DNA of 64,000 bases from NCBI RefSeq assembly GCF_003024155.1, contig NZ_CP028136.1, forward strand, positions 2,232,001-2,296,000, in the 5' to 3' direction. The DNA is from Christiangramia fulva (GTDB taxonomy: Bacteria > Bacteroidota > Bacteroidia > Flavobacteriales > Flavobacteriaceae). Both the position numbers and the translations under genes were made by a program. Below are positions 1 through 13,400 of the stretch, in pieces (positions within the stretch are counted from its first letter, which is position 1; every line of letters begins with the position of its first letter). The notes under the pieces were generated by a model. That model ran no database searches, was not told the DNA's origin, and was given only the letters and a program-made list of their open reading frames with translations.

Positions 1-70
1 GTAAAATAATTGAAATTCAACAATATATTCTTCTTTTGTTGTATAGCTTTGTGCTTTATATAAGATATTT

Positions 71-1378
71 TTAGGGGATATTCTTTAATTCGAGGATGCT
101 CACAGGTGTTGCCGGTAATTTCGCCAGGCCTTCGGCATCGACCTGTCTTACTTTCTGCATGAAAACATTGAGTTTTTCTTTTTCTTTCCAGAGCAGGCGG
201 TCATAATTAGGTTCCCATTGCCCAACTTCTTCCATAGAAATATCGGTTATTTCCCATGACTTATTTGAATTGAGTATTTTACTTGCCAAACTAATTTTAT
301 TACCTCTTTCTTCATCCCTGAAGAGGAGAAGGATTTTCTCCAGTTTTCCCTTTCCATTTACCAGTATCTCAGGGCGCGAAATTGGAATACTTTTAGTACC
401 GCCGCCTCCCAGGTCAAAATTTGTTTTCCGAAAACCAGTATTAATATGCTTCCATTTATCATTATGCCTGTATATTACCTGATATTGTGTGCTTCCATCT
501 TCCTCCCAATAAGTGGCAATAAAAGGCAACCCTTCATTATTGGTTGTCATACTGGTTTGATTGATAAGATTACTGTGCTGTGGAACTCTCCACGCATATT
601 CCGCAGTTTTTTCAGTAATAGGAAGTTGGTACTTCTCTCCTGTTGATTTTTCCCAGGTTTTCCCATTGTCATAAGAAACCGCGTAACAAATATCATGATT
701 TGTAGCAACATCCCAACTCTCTCGCCAGGTCCATGACAAATGAACTGCACCATTCTCATCAACTGTTCCCTGCCAATAGGCACTTCTCTCCTCTTCACCA
801 TCTAAAAGGTTTGAATGGAGTTGAGACCATTCTTTGGTCTCATGGTCATAAAAATTCATGACCATACTACCTTTGCCTGACTGACCTGACCGATAACAAA
901 ACAGCAAGTTTCCATCCGGAAGATTATAAAATTCAGGATAGGTCACTTTTTCTTCTAGCTTTCCTGTCATAAGCAATTCCGGTCCCAACTCGAGTTGCAA
1001 AGGTGCTTTGCTTTTGGCATAGCGTAAATGTGAATTGTGATGATCCCAGCTGACGTGCAGGTAGCCCTCACCGTCTACAGCTATGCTAATATCCCGGTGA
1101 GCATCAGAAGTATCTCCTTTGTATCCGGTTTTATAAACAGTCCAATTTCGAGAACCTAACTTTCTCCTGGCAAGAATTAAATTACTGTCGGAATCATAAT
1201 AGGCTGTAACCTGATTGTTTCCATAAGTTGTGAGGGCATTCTGCCTGAAAATAACCGTGTTCACGGAATTTCGTGACCAGCCAGTACCAATATCTATACG
1301 GTTCACCTTTAGAGGAGAACAGCCAATGAATAAAATAGTAACGATCAGAAGAATTTGGTACTTCATTGTTTTAAACAA
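71..1378 (-). CDS. BNR_4-type beta-propeller lipoprotein, candidate polysaccharide lyase
   Basis: A 435-residue exported protein with a lipobox (LFIGC, Cys20), probably anchored on the cell surface or in the periplasm. The body resembles the BNR_4 seven-bladed propeller superfamily, which includes lyase families PL24, PL25 and PL27. Visible hallmarks are the W-D-H-H-N-S-H stretch (His113/His114) and Y-R-S-G-Q-S-G-K-G (162-170), which in such lyases lie near the active site. It is the last gene of the minus-strand operon, 46 bases after a GH2 gene. Next to galactan-type enzymes, removal of rhamnose capping a glucuronate (PL27-like) is an attractive but unproven role; an ulvan lyase-like or non-catalytic protein is also possible. 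Met5 is an alternative start. Confidence 0.75.
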   Translation of the reverse strand: MFKTMKYQILLIVTILFIGCSPLKVNRIDIGTGWSRNSVNTVIFRQNALTTYGNNQVTAYYDSDSNLILARRKLGSRNWTVYKTGYKGDTSDAHRDISIAVDGEGYLHVSWDHHNSHLRYAKSKAPLQLELGPELLMTGKLEEKVTYPEFYNLPDGNLLFCYRSGQSGKGSMVMNFYDHETKEWSQLHSNLLDGEEERSAYWQGTVDENGAVHLSWTWRESWDVATNHDICYAVSYDNGKTWEKSTGEKYQLPITEKTAEYAWRVPQHSNLINQTSMTTNNEGLPFIATYWEEDGSTQYQVIYRHNDKWKHINTGFRKTNFDLGGGGTKSIPISRPEILVNGKGKLEKILLLFRDEERGNKISLASKILNSNKSWEITDISMEEVGQWEPNYDRLLWKEKEKLNVFMQKVRQVDAEGLAKLPATPVSILELKNIP

Positions 1379-1424
1379 CTAACTCATTTTTCAATTTTGT
1401 TCAACCAGAAAAATTTTAACTGAA

Positions 1425-4541
<3,117 letters not shown>

Positions 4542-4546
4542 TTAAT

Positions 4547-6955
4547 TTATTCTTTTTTAATAGTGATCTTTTGAGTTTTTAGATCATTTGCTTTTATTTG
4601 AATCTTGATGTTTTCTGAATTTCCTGTAGTTTGGACATAGGCTCGCAATCGGCCTTGATAAGTTTTTCTATTATTTGATTGATAGATCTCATGACTGTCT
4701 CTGTCCCCACTTTCCAGAGCAAGAATTTTTGCAGGTCCTTCAATCTCGAAAGATATTTTTTTATCTTCATCGATCACCCTGGAACCTTTTCTATCAACAA
4801 GCAAAATATCGACCATAAAGGTTTCTCCTGAATCTGAATAATCTTCTTTACTGCTTGAAACCTGCATTTTATTTACTTCACCCGGAGTATTTAAAGAATA
4901 GGATGCAACTTCCTTTCCATTATTAAAAGCTTTTGCTTTTAACTCTCCTGTCTGGTATGGAACTTCCCATCCAATCATTTGGTCAGGAGTATATTCTCCC
5001 TTTTTACGGCCCAGGGATTCCCCATTTAAAAATAATTCCACCTCATCAGTATTGGTGTAGACGGAGATCCATTTGATCTCTCCTTCTTTCCCTTTCCAGA
5101 CCGGTTGAATATTCCAGCGTCTGTTTAAATTTTTCTGGCTATTGGTTACTCCAATAAAAACCATCGGATTTTCATTCCATAAACTTTTTCTGAAATAAAA
5201 ATCGGGTTTTGGCTTTCCGGCAAGATCCAGAATTCCGGCACCGCTACTTCTGTTAGGCCATTCACGAGCTTCTCCGATAAAATCGAAAGCAGTCCACAGG
5301 AATTGAGAGGAGATATAGTCGTTGTTTTTTACCGCCAGCCAAGCCTCCAGCGCATCTCCATTTTCACTGCCGTAAATAACTCTTTTTGGGTAATTTTTAT
5401 GATCATCGTCATAACGAAATTCCTGGTAATTATAACCTACAATATCTAATACCTCAGGGTAAATAGTGTGATTTGACATGGTTACTCCGGCCAGGGCAGC
5501 GGTAACCGCGCGAGTGGTATCAAACATCTTTGCTGCCTTTACCAGTTCATTTGCGAATTTGCCTAACTGAGCTGCAGGCGGGTTCTGTGGCTGATAACCC
5601 TTTCCGTATATCTGGGGATTTAGACCTTCGTCAAGAACAGGATGGCTGTAAGGATCATTTGGATAATCGATCTCATTACCGATGCTCCACATAATGATGG
5701 AAGCATGATTGCGGTTTCTTCTGACCATATCCTGAACATCCTTTGCGCCCCATTGTGCAAAATCTTCGTGGGAGCCGTCATTGCCAGGAGTTCCTGCATT
5801 CCAGCCGGTAATCCATTTATTCTTACCAAATTCCCACTCATCAAAAGCTTCGTCTTGAACCAGGAATCCCATCTCATCTGCCAGATCATAAATATAATCC
5901 TGATGTGGGTAGTGGCTCATTCTTATTGCATTTGCTCCTAAATCTTTCAACTTTTGAAATCTTTCCCTCCATACTTCTTTTGGAACTGCAGCTCCTAAAG
6001 CACCAGCATCATGATGGAGACAAACCCCTTTTATAAGTATATTTTCACCATTAAGAAAGAAGCCTTTATCGGGATCGAATTTAAAATCTCTAAATCCCAC
6101 CTTTTCATTCCAGGTTTCGGCGACAGATTGATTTTCCTTTATGATAGTCACTTTCAAATTATATAAATTTGGGTTTTTCGGTGACCATAATTCCGGATTT
6201 TCGATACTTAAATTAAGTTCTATATAATTTTGCTTTCCAGGTCTTAGGTAAAGAGGCTTTTCTGTTGAAGCAATAACTTTTCCTTCTTTATTCATTAATT
6301 CGGCCTGAATGGTCGAAGGAACTATTTCCTTTCTATTATTTTTGACTTCTACCGATATTTTAGCTTTTGCTGAATTATTTGAAACTTCAGGAGTGGTAAA
6401 AAAAACTCCCCATTGGGCGAAATGCGCCGGATTTTGTTTTAACAGATAAACGTTGCGATAGATTCCTGAACCAGTATAAAAACGGGAGTCGGCATATTCA
6501 CTATGATCAACTTTGACCAGAATTTCGTTATTGGTCGGTTTCAAATAAGGGGTTAGGTCATATTGAAAAGGTATAAATCCATTTGGACGTTTCCCTAAAT
6601 AGCGCCCATTTATCCAGACTTCACTATTTTTATAGACACCATCGAAATAGATAGAATAATTTTCTTCTGGATCATAATTTTCAATATTAAAATCTTTTTT
6701 ATACCAACCTATTCCGCCGGGAAGAAAACCTGTACCGCTGGCCCATTTTGAAGCGAAAGGTCCTTCAATACTCCAGTCATGTGGGAGATCTACATTCTTC
6801 CAGTCCGAATTATTGGAAAATACTTCAGTACTGTCCCCTTTTTGGAAACTCCAGCCTTTGTTAAATAATTTTTTGCCGGATTCTTGCGCCTTAGTAGGAG
6901 AAGAAAATTGTATAAATACGGCTAAAAAAATTAATATTTTAAATTTCGATTGCAT
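4547..6955 (-). CDS. GH2 glycoside hydrolase (beta-galactosidase type with C-terminal Ig-like domains)
   Basis: An 802-residue exported GH2 enzyme with a signal peptide (cleavage near residue 24, after T-K-A-Q). The N-terminal sugar-binding domain, central TIM barrel and C-terminal bacterial Ig-like/DUF4982-type region can be followed. The acid/base residue is Glu428 in M-W-S-I-G-N-E-I-D and the probable nucleophile is Glu531 in Y-G-S-E-N-G-D. It differs from its 1034-residue neighbour in lacking the LacZ small-subunit-like domain, so the two are not simple duplicates and may cleave different linkages. It lies 23 bases after the GH30 gene in the same operon. Beta-glucuronidase activity is a less likely alternative for this GH2 branch. 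Confidence 0.9.
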   Translation of the reverse strand: MQSKFKILIFLAVFIQFSSPTKAQESGKKLFNKGWSFQKGDSTEVFSNNSDWKNVDLPHDWSIEGPFASKWASGTGFLPGGIGWYKKDFNIENYDPEENYSIYFDGVYKNSEVWINGRYLGKRPNGFIPFQYDLTPYLKPTNNEILVKVDHSEYADSRFYTGSGIYRNVYLLKQNPAHFAQWGVFFTTPEVSNNSAKAKISVEVKNNRKEIVPSTIQAELMNKEGKVIASTEKPLYLRPGKQNYIELNLSIENPELWSPKNPNLYNLKVTIIKENQSVAETWNEKVGFRDFKFDPDKGFFLNGENILIKGVCLHHDAGALGAAVPKEVWRERFQKLKDLGANAIRMSHYPHQDYIYDLADEMGFLVQDEAFDEWEFGKNKWITGWNAGTPGNDGSHEDFAQWGAKDVQDMVRRNRNHASIIMWSIGNEIDYPNDPYSHPVLDEGLNPQIYGKGYQPQNPPAAQLGKFANELVKAAKMFDTTRAVTAALAGVTMSNHTIYPEVLDIVGYNYQEFRYDDDHKNYPKRVIYGSENGDALEAWLAVKNNDYISSQFLWTAFDFIGEAREWPNRSSGAGILDLAGKPKPDFYFRKSLWNENPMVFIGVTNSQKNLNRRWNIQPVWKGKEGEIKWISVYTNTDEVELFLNGESLGRKKGEYTPDQMIGWEVPYQTGELKAKAFNNGKEVASYSLNTPGEVNKMQVSSSKEDYSDSGETFMVDILLVDRKGSRVIDEDKKISFEIEGPAKILALESGDRDSHEIYQSNNRKTYQGRLRAYVQTTGNSENIKIQIKANDLKTQKITIKKE

Positions 6956-6978
6956 ATTTTTTTGATTTTCGGAAAGGT

Positions 6979-8556
6979 CTATTTTAGTAGTAAGGTTACG
7001 ATGGAACGAGAAGGGATATTGATTATATCTTGAGAATTCAGGTCAGTCTTTTCAAGATCCTTACTTGAAGAGGTTACATAAGCTTCTAACGAAGAGGCTG
7101 AAGTATCCTGCAGTTTAACAGGAATCTCATCAAATTTTGAATTCACTATTACTATAATCTTTTCGCCGGTCTCCGGATTTTTATAAGCAGAGAACAAAAA
7201 GTCTTTATTTGAAGAATCTGGAGATGAAATTTGAATTCTTTGGGAACCAGGTCTAATAAAGCGACTAAAATTACCCAGAGCCCAGAGCATTTTACTATCG
7301 TAATAATTTCCGTTCTCGATGTTTTTGTCAACATAAACAAGTCCATCTTTATAATCATAGGCAGAGATAGCCGTCCACCAATGCCATGCCGAAGCTTCGG
7401 CAACAGTAAGGTCTGTGTGAATTACTCTGGCGAGATAAAGTGCCGGATTAATTCCCAAATCACGACCATTTCCTTGAATTTCGCCATTATTGTCGCCTAA
7501 AATACAATATTCCGACATCCAGTAATTTAAATCTGGTACACTTTCCATTTCCGATTTTAGCATTTTTCTAACAGAAATCATTGAAGGATAGGGGGAAGTG
7601 GTAAAATAACTGTGCCCGGAAATGCTATGTCCAATTTTTTCGAGGTTGCCGACATAATTTTCAGAAGAAGGTTCAAAAAAATCCATAATCTGTTCTGACC
7701 TTCCAGGTTTATTGCCTTGTTCAAACAAGTAATTGATCTGACCTGCTTCTGAGATATCAATTTTGGGGGTGAGATTTCTATTTATCAATTCTGAATTCAG
7801 GGCTTTAACAATTCTGGTAATTTCATTGTTCCAAAACGGCGTTCCTTCCTGCCCGCCTGTCCAGTCCCATTGTGGTTCGTTAACAGGACTTATGTAATCG
7901 ACATGCAGGCCTTTTTTAGATAAACCTTCCACTACATCGGCGAGATAGTCAGCAAATTCATCATAATGTTCGGGAGACAAATTAGATTGATTTGAATCAC
8001 TTGTAAAAGCTTTGCCATTTCTCGTAATCGTTACTGGTGGACTGTTTGTAAAAAGCAAAAGTTTCTCTACACCTCTTGATTTAGCGGCATTGGCAAACCA
8101 CACCTGTCCCTGCATTTTATCCCAATCATATTTTCCAGTTTCAGGAACAATAAAAGATTCACCTCTTCGCCAAGGATCTGATATGCCACTCGCAGCTCCT
8201 TGAGACGCGCTTCCTGCCCCTAAATTAAAACGCCATAACGATAAACCAATTCCTATAGGGTTGCCCTCTTGATCAATTTCTTTACTGAAGAGAAGATCGG
8301 CGATAATATTTTTTTTCTCTTCAGGCCATTTTCCAACAAACTGGGCAGACCAAGCATCACTAGCCCCAAAATTTTCAATGGTTTGAAAAATATTATTTTC
8401 CTGAATTTTTAAATTTATTATTTTTTCACCTGAGGCATTATCAAAAGGAACTTCTATGTTGCTTTCATCATTAGATTGGCAAGAGGCAGCACTAAAACAC
8501 CCTAATAAAATAATAATACATAATTTAAATGGCTGCAATGCTTTTATCTTTATCAT
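6979..8556 (-). CDS. GH30 family glycoside hydrolase, candidate endo-beta-1,6-galactanase
   Basis: A 525-residue exported, probably lipid-anchored enzyme (Cys in S-A-A-S-C, Cys26). It has the GH30 (beta/alpha)8 barrel with attached beta-sandwich. The acid/base Glu227 lies in S-P-V-N-E-P-Q-W-D-W and the nucleophile Glu349 in W-M-S-E-Y-C. GH30 includes glucosylceramidases, xylanases and beta-1,6-galactanases (subfamily 5); the pairing with two GH2 enzymes favours a galactanase acting on beta-1,6-galactan of arabinogalactan or pectin side chains. It is the first enzyme gene after SusD, separated from it by 156 bases with a perfect hairpin. The subfamily is inferred, not proved. Confidence 0.85.
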   Translation of the reverse strand: MIKIKALQPFKLCIIILLGCFSAASCQSNDESNIEVPFDNASGEKIINLKIQENNIFQTIENFGASDAWSAQFVGKWPEEKKNIIADLLFSKEIDQEGNPIGIGLSLWRFNLGAGSASQGAASGISDPWRRGESFIVPETGKYDWDKMQGQVWFANAAKSRGVEKLLLFTNSPPVTITRNGKAFTSDSNQSNLSPEHYDEFADYLADVVEGLSKKGLHVDYISPVNEPQWDWTGGQEGTPFWNNEITRIVKALNSELINRNLTPKIDISEAGQINYLFEQGNKPGRSEQIMDFFEPSSENYVGNLEKIGHSISGHSYFTTSPYPSMISVRKMLKSEMESVPDLNYWMSEYCILGDNNGEIQGNGRDLGINPALYLARVIHTDLTVAEASAWHWWTAISAYDYKDGLVYVDKNIENGNYYDSKMLWALGNFSRFIRPGSQRIQISSPDSSNKDFLFSAYKNPETGEKIIVIVNSKFDEIPVKLQDTSASSLEAYVTSSSKDLEKTDLNSQDIINIPSRSIVTLLLK

Positions 8557-8638
8557 CTGTGAGTGTAAAGGTTTGTTGTATTGGGTAAAATTCTTTTTTA
8601 AAGAAAGACAAAATATTTTAAGGGTAAATCATTTATAT

Positions 8639-8666
8639 GCTATACCCAACCATTGTCGGGTATAGC
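8639..8666 (-). terminator. Hairpin between SusD and the enzyme genes
   Basis: A perfect 9-base inverted repeat (GCTATACCC / GGGTATAGC) with a 10-base loop lies between the SusD stop and the GH30 start. No T-run follows on the minus strand, so it is more likely a partial attenuator or RNA-stabilising end for the upstream SusC/SusD message than a full terminator. Confidence 0.55.
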
Positions 8667-8712
8667 AATAAATGCACTATTCAAACTAACTATTAACTCT
8701 ATTAACTAAATT

Positions 8713-10404
8713 TTAATTGTAACCAGGGTTCTGTTCAAGTTGGTTGTCTGAAGCGAGAATTTCATCCCGGGGAATCGGCAGCCAATAATGCTTAGGATCA
8801 AAAGAACGTCCCTCTAGTGCCGTAATAACTTCATAGGATAAATCACCACTTTCGCTTTTTGTGATTTTTATTCCTTTTGCTGGCTTATTTGCAGTTTCAT
8901 CTGCTATCATCCATCGTCTCACATCATAGAATCGATGTTCTTCGAACGCCAGTTCGATTCTTCGTTCATGTCTAATTCGTTCCCTCATTTCAGATTGAGA
9001 AAGACCTTCCGGTAAATCTGGCATTCCAGCTCTATCCCGAATAGCATTCATTGCCTCGTATACAGAGTCATCAGGGCCACTCGCTTCATTTTGCGCTTCA
9101 GCGTAATTCAATAATATTTCTCCATACCTCAAATAGATCCAGTTCTGGATACCTGCAGCTCCCCATGGATTGATAATAGGAAGGTCTTTATCGATGAATT
9201 TCCTCAAATAATAACCGCTTTTACTGGTGTTCCAATTAGAAGGACCATCAGGACTATCCAATCCACCAGGTACAAATGTTTCAACTGGTCTTCCTCTGTA
9301 TTCGGCACCGTTATATAGAATGGTTTCATAAAACCTCGGATCCCGGTTCTCATAAGGATTTGAAGCTTCTTCCGGATCACTCCAGTTAAATTCTGTACCA
9401 TCGGCCATTTCATAATCATCTACCAGATTTTGAAGCGGCACGTTACCACCCCATCCCCCATATCCATTGGGACCATTTGCTATTTCAAGGTGAGTGTGGA
9501 GCTGATTAAGATTGTAATATCTGGCGAAAATAATCTCGCTGTTTGAGCCAGGTGTTAAAAATAATTCCTGATAATCGGGATATAAATTATATACGCCTAG
9601 GTCCATTACAGCTTTCGCAGCCTGCGCTGCTTCGGCCCATTTTTGAGAATCAGAAGACCCACCAGTATATAAAGGACTTGCAGCATAGAGTAATAATCTT
9701 GATTTCAATGCCATTGCAGCGCCTTTAGTAGCTCGTCCTTCCTCCCAGTCAGAATTATTTTGAAGAGGCAAACCTTCAATGGCTAAATTCAATTCATTGA
9801 TAGTATAATCAATCCCATCTTGAATTGAGCTTCTTTCAAACAGTGAAGGATCTGAAAAATCATCACCTAATTCTGAGACCTTGTCACCCACCAGTACGAC
9901 ACGTCCATAATTTCTTATAAGATCATGATAGCGATATGCACGAATAAAATGTAATTCCGCCTTTAATTTATTCTTATGAGATTCACTCATGTTAAGCTCA
10001 TCAATATGTGCGAGAGCATAGTTAACCTCTCTAATGCTTCTATAGCTTCGTCCCCAAAAAGTACCAGCAATACCAAGATTTTCTGGTGAAAGCTGGCCCC
10101 GCTGAATAAGCCATGTGTTGTCATCATTATTGTAGATAGACTCATCTGTAAGTGAGCTCCACATTGCGTATTCAAAACCTCGACCAAATCCTGGTGCACT
10201 TCCATCTCCTTCTTTATTTGTGAGCCTAACACCTAAATATCTATTTACAACAAAAGCTTCAAACAAAGTAGAATCTGAGAGAATTGCGGCATCTGATACC
10301 CTGTCGGTAGGTGTAATCTCCAGGTAGTCTTTCTGGCAACTTGTTAGAAAGATACTACCAAATATAACTGCATAAATCAGTTTAGTGTTAAATATATTTT
10401 TCAT
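8713..10404 (-). CDS. SusD/RagB-family outer-membrane glycan-binding lipoprotein
   Basis: A 563-residue lipoprotein (Cys23 in L-T-S-C). It has the TPR-containing SusD fold: N-terminal SusD-like segment, and the C-terminal RagB segment with the family signature H-E-R-R-I-E-L-A-F-E-E-H-R-F-Y-D-V-R-R-W near residue 500. It should sit on the outer membrane as the lid of the SusC transporter encoded 9 bases upstream. The C-terminal third is strikingly similar to the SusD at 21259-22905 (shared A-S-G-P-D and R-A-G-M-P-D-L-P-E-G-L-S-Q-S-E-M-R runs), so the two pairs arose by duplication and probably bind related glycans. Confidence 0.95.
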   Translation of the reverse strand: MKNIFNTKLIYAVIFGSIFLTSCQKDYLEITPTDRVSDAAILSDSTLFEAFVVNRYLGVRLTNKEGDGSAPGFGRGFEYAMWSSLTDESIYNNDDNTWLIQRGQLSPENLGIAGTFWGRSYRSIREVNYALAHIDELNMSESHKNKLKAELHFIRAYRYHDLIRNYGRVVLVGDKVSELGDDFSDPSLFERSSIQDGIDYTINELNLAIEGLPLQNNSDWEEGRATKGAAMALKSRLLLYAASPLYTGGSSDSQKWAEAAQAAKAVMDLGVYNLYPDYQELFLTPGSNSEIIFARYYNLNQLHTHLEIANGPNGYGGWGGNVPLQNLVDDYEMADGTEFNWSDPEEASNPYENRDPRFYETILYNGAEYRGRPVETFVPGGLDSPDGPSNWNTSKSGYYLRKFIDKDLPIINPWGAAGIQNWIYLRYGEILLNYAEAQNEASGPDDSVYEAMNAIRDRAGMPDLPEGLSQSEMRERIRHERRIELAFEEHRFYDVRRWMIADETANKPAKGIKITKSESGDLSYEVITALEGRSFDPKHYWLPIPRDEILASDNQLEQNPGYN

Positions 10405-10413
10405 AGTATGTTT

Positions 10414-13400
10414 TTAAAATTGAACGTTTAATCCGAAATTGATAATTCGTTGTTGTGGATAAAATTGTCCACTTTCGCTATATCCTTCAGGGTCATAATC
10501 TTCTACACTAGTAAGTGTAAGAAGGTTAAAAGCACTGGTGTAAAGTCTAACACGTGATAATCCTATTTTATCTGTCCAGTCTTCAGAAAAAGTATAACCT
10601 AACTGGACGCTTTTTAGCCGTCCAAAAGCATTATTGTCTAACCAAAAGTCATTTCTGTAAAGTCCACCACTCACAGCAGATGAAGATCTTTCACTTACCC
10701 GGGGATAAGTCCCGTCTGGATTATTCGGACTCCATCGATTGTTGGCCCAGCTACTATAAAAATTACCAATTGTTCCGGATTCTGGTAGCACATATTGTCT
10801 TACCTGTCCCTGTCCCGAAATTACTGCTGAAAAATCGAAATTTTTATAAGTGGCGTCAAAAGTCAAGCCAAATGTTATTCTCGGAATATTGCCATATTTC
10901 GTTCTATACATGTCATCGGCAGTGATTTCGCCGTCATCGTTCATGTCTTCATAGATCAAATCACCTGGTTTGGCTCCGGGTACGGAAGGCCTGCTCTCGA
11001 TTTCTTCCTGATTTTGGAAAATCCCAATTGCATGATATAACAGATAGGTGTTCATTGGACCGCCTGTCTGTTTCTGATATTCTGGAATTCCAGAGGCTTC
11101 GTCTATAAATTCAATTTCATTTCTGGCATAAGTAAAGTTACCTGTAATGTTAAAGTCGAAATCCCCTTCGGCATTTCTTTGATAACCTATGCTTGTTTCT
11201 ATACCATGACTTTTTACTTCACCAATATTTTCATCAGGTACAAGGGCTCCCGAGCCGTATGGATTGACGATCCCCGTCACCTGAGGAATCGATGCATTTC
11301 GTGGCCATAAAATATTACTTCTGTTTTCATAATAGTAAACCACTTCAGTATTAAAATGTTTGAGCCATTTGGCATTAACAGCAATATCTGTCTTCTTAGC
11401 AACTTCCCATGTTATATTAGGATTTGCAAGTTTCGTCAAATCTATACCCGTAACAACTTCGTTTCCGATAACGTAACCATTATTAAAAACGTAATTGTCG
11501 TAATACTGGAATTGTCCAACATTATCATTTCCCAATTGGCCATAGGATGCACGGAATTTTAGATCATCGAAGAAATCAGTGTTAAACCATTCTTCTTCAG
11601 TAATTCTATACCCAGCTGAAATTGAAGGAAAATAGCCAAATCTTTTTCCTTCAGGAAAATTAGAAGAACCATCTGCCCTCATCTGGAACTCAGCGAGATA
11701 CTTCTCCTGATAATCATAGGCTATACGGCTTATAATACTCTGACGAGTAAAATTGTAGCTATATCCGTAATTGTTCCTATCGGTAGCGGCGGGTCCCCCC
11801 TGTGAAAGTTCAGGTGTTGCGGTTGTAGGGAAATTTATTCTATTAGCTCCCAATGTATGTGAATAAGTTTCACTTTGTTCGTACCCTATAAAAGCATCAA
11901 TATGATGGCCGTGAAACTCGTTTTTGTAGTTTAACTTGATGTTAGCAACCGTTTGAGATTCGTTAAATTGCTCTTCATTCAACGACCCTAATTGGTTAGG
12001 ACCACCGCCAACAACAATTTGCTCGTAAACATCATTAGCACGATTGTAATTATAAAGAGTGTATGGAGTTCTGAAATTTCTTACCCGATTTGAAAGCTCG
12101 TCTACCGAATAGAATCCATCCAGAGAGAGCCCTTCAAGAAACGGTAATTCGTATTTAGCATTTAAGATACCGTTAAAAACATATCTGGGATTATCATTAA
12201 TACCTCCCATTGCGGTAGCAAGAACGGCTGGATTGGCATTTTCTATTCCGGTAGAGGGATAGCCATTAGGGTAAAATGCAGGTATTGTAGGATATGCTCT
12301 ATATATAGATCTAAAGATATATCCAGCACCTTCTGTTGGAAATTGACGGTCTTCTTTTCGGCCTGATAATAATAGACCAACATTAAGACGATCTGTAATA
12401 TCTACGTTAATATTAGATCGAACATTATACTGATCGTATTGGGTTGCGCCATTCTTATATAAACCTTCCTGTGAAGTTTTTCCCAGAGAAAAGAAATAAT
12501 TATTGTTTTCTCCACCTCCTCGAACATCAAGATGATGCTGTGTTTGAACCGCTACATTTTTTAGAGTTATTTCGGCCCAATCAGTATTGGGATAATTTAA
12601 GGGGTCAGATCCATTTCGAAATAGTTCAATTTCATTGTCATCATAAATTTGATTTAGACCTCCATCGGGATTATTATAATACGCTATTTCATTTCTTATT
12701 TGTGCGTACGTTGCAGCATTAGCCATTTCAGGCAAGCGAGTAGGAGAAGATAAACCTATATCAAATTTATAAGAAATCTCTGGTTTCGAATTGTTTTTTC
12801 CTTTTTTAGTAGTAATAAGAATTACACCATTGGCAGCACGGCTGCCATAGATAGCGGCTGAAGCATCTTTAAGTACCGTTACACTTTCGATATCTTCAGG
12901 TGATAATCTTGAAAGACCACCTACCTGACCCGGCACTCCATCAACAACAACAAGCACATCATTATTCCCTAAAGTTGATAGTCCCCTGACCAAAATAGAC
13001 GAATCATCATATCCTGGTTCACCTGCCCTGTTTGTTGTAATTACACCTGACATCCGGCCGGCAAACGAACTTGAAAGGTTTGGTTGAGGACTCTCCGCCA
13101 GAGATTCCCCTTCAACTTCAGAAATGGAACCTGTAAGTGTTGCTCTTTTTTTACCGCCATAACCTACCACCACCACTTCGTTCAATGATTGTTGGTCTGG
13201 TTCCATTGTTATGTTAAAATTTGTTTTATTCCCAATTGGTATTTCCTGGGTGGCATAACTTATGAAGGAGACTACCAGAGTTTTATCCATCGGGTTTTCT
13301 ACTCTAAGTGAAAAATTTCCGTCCATATTGGTAGTGGTACCATTTGACGTACCCTTAACAACAATTGTCGCGCCAGGAAGAGGCAGTCCAGTTTCATCTT

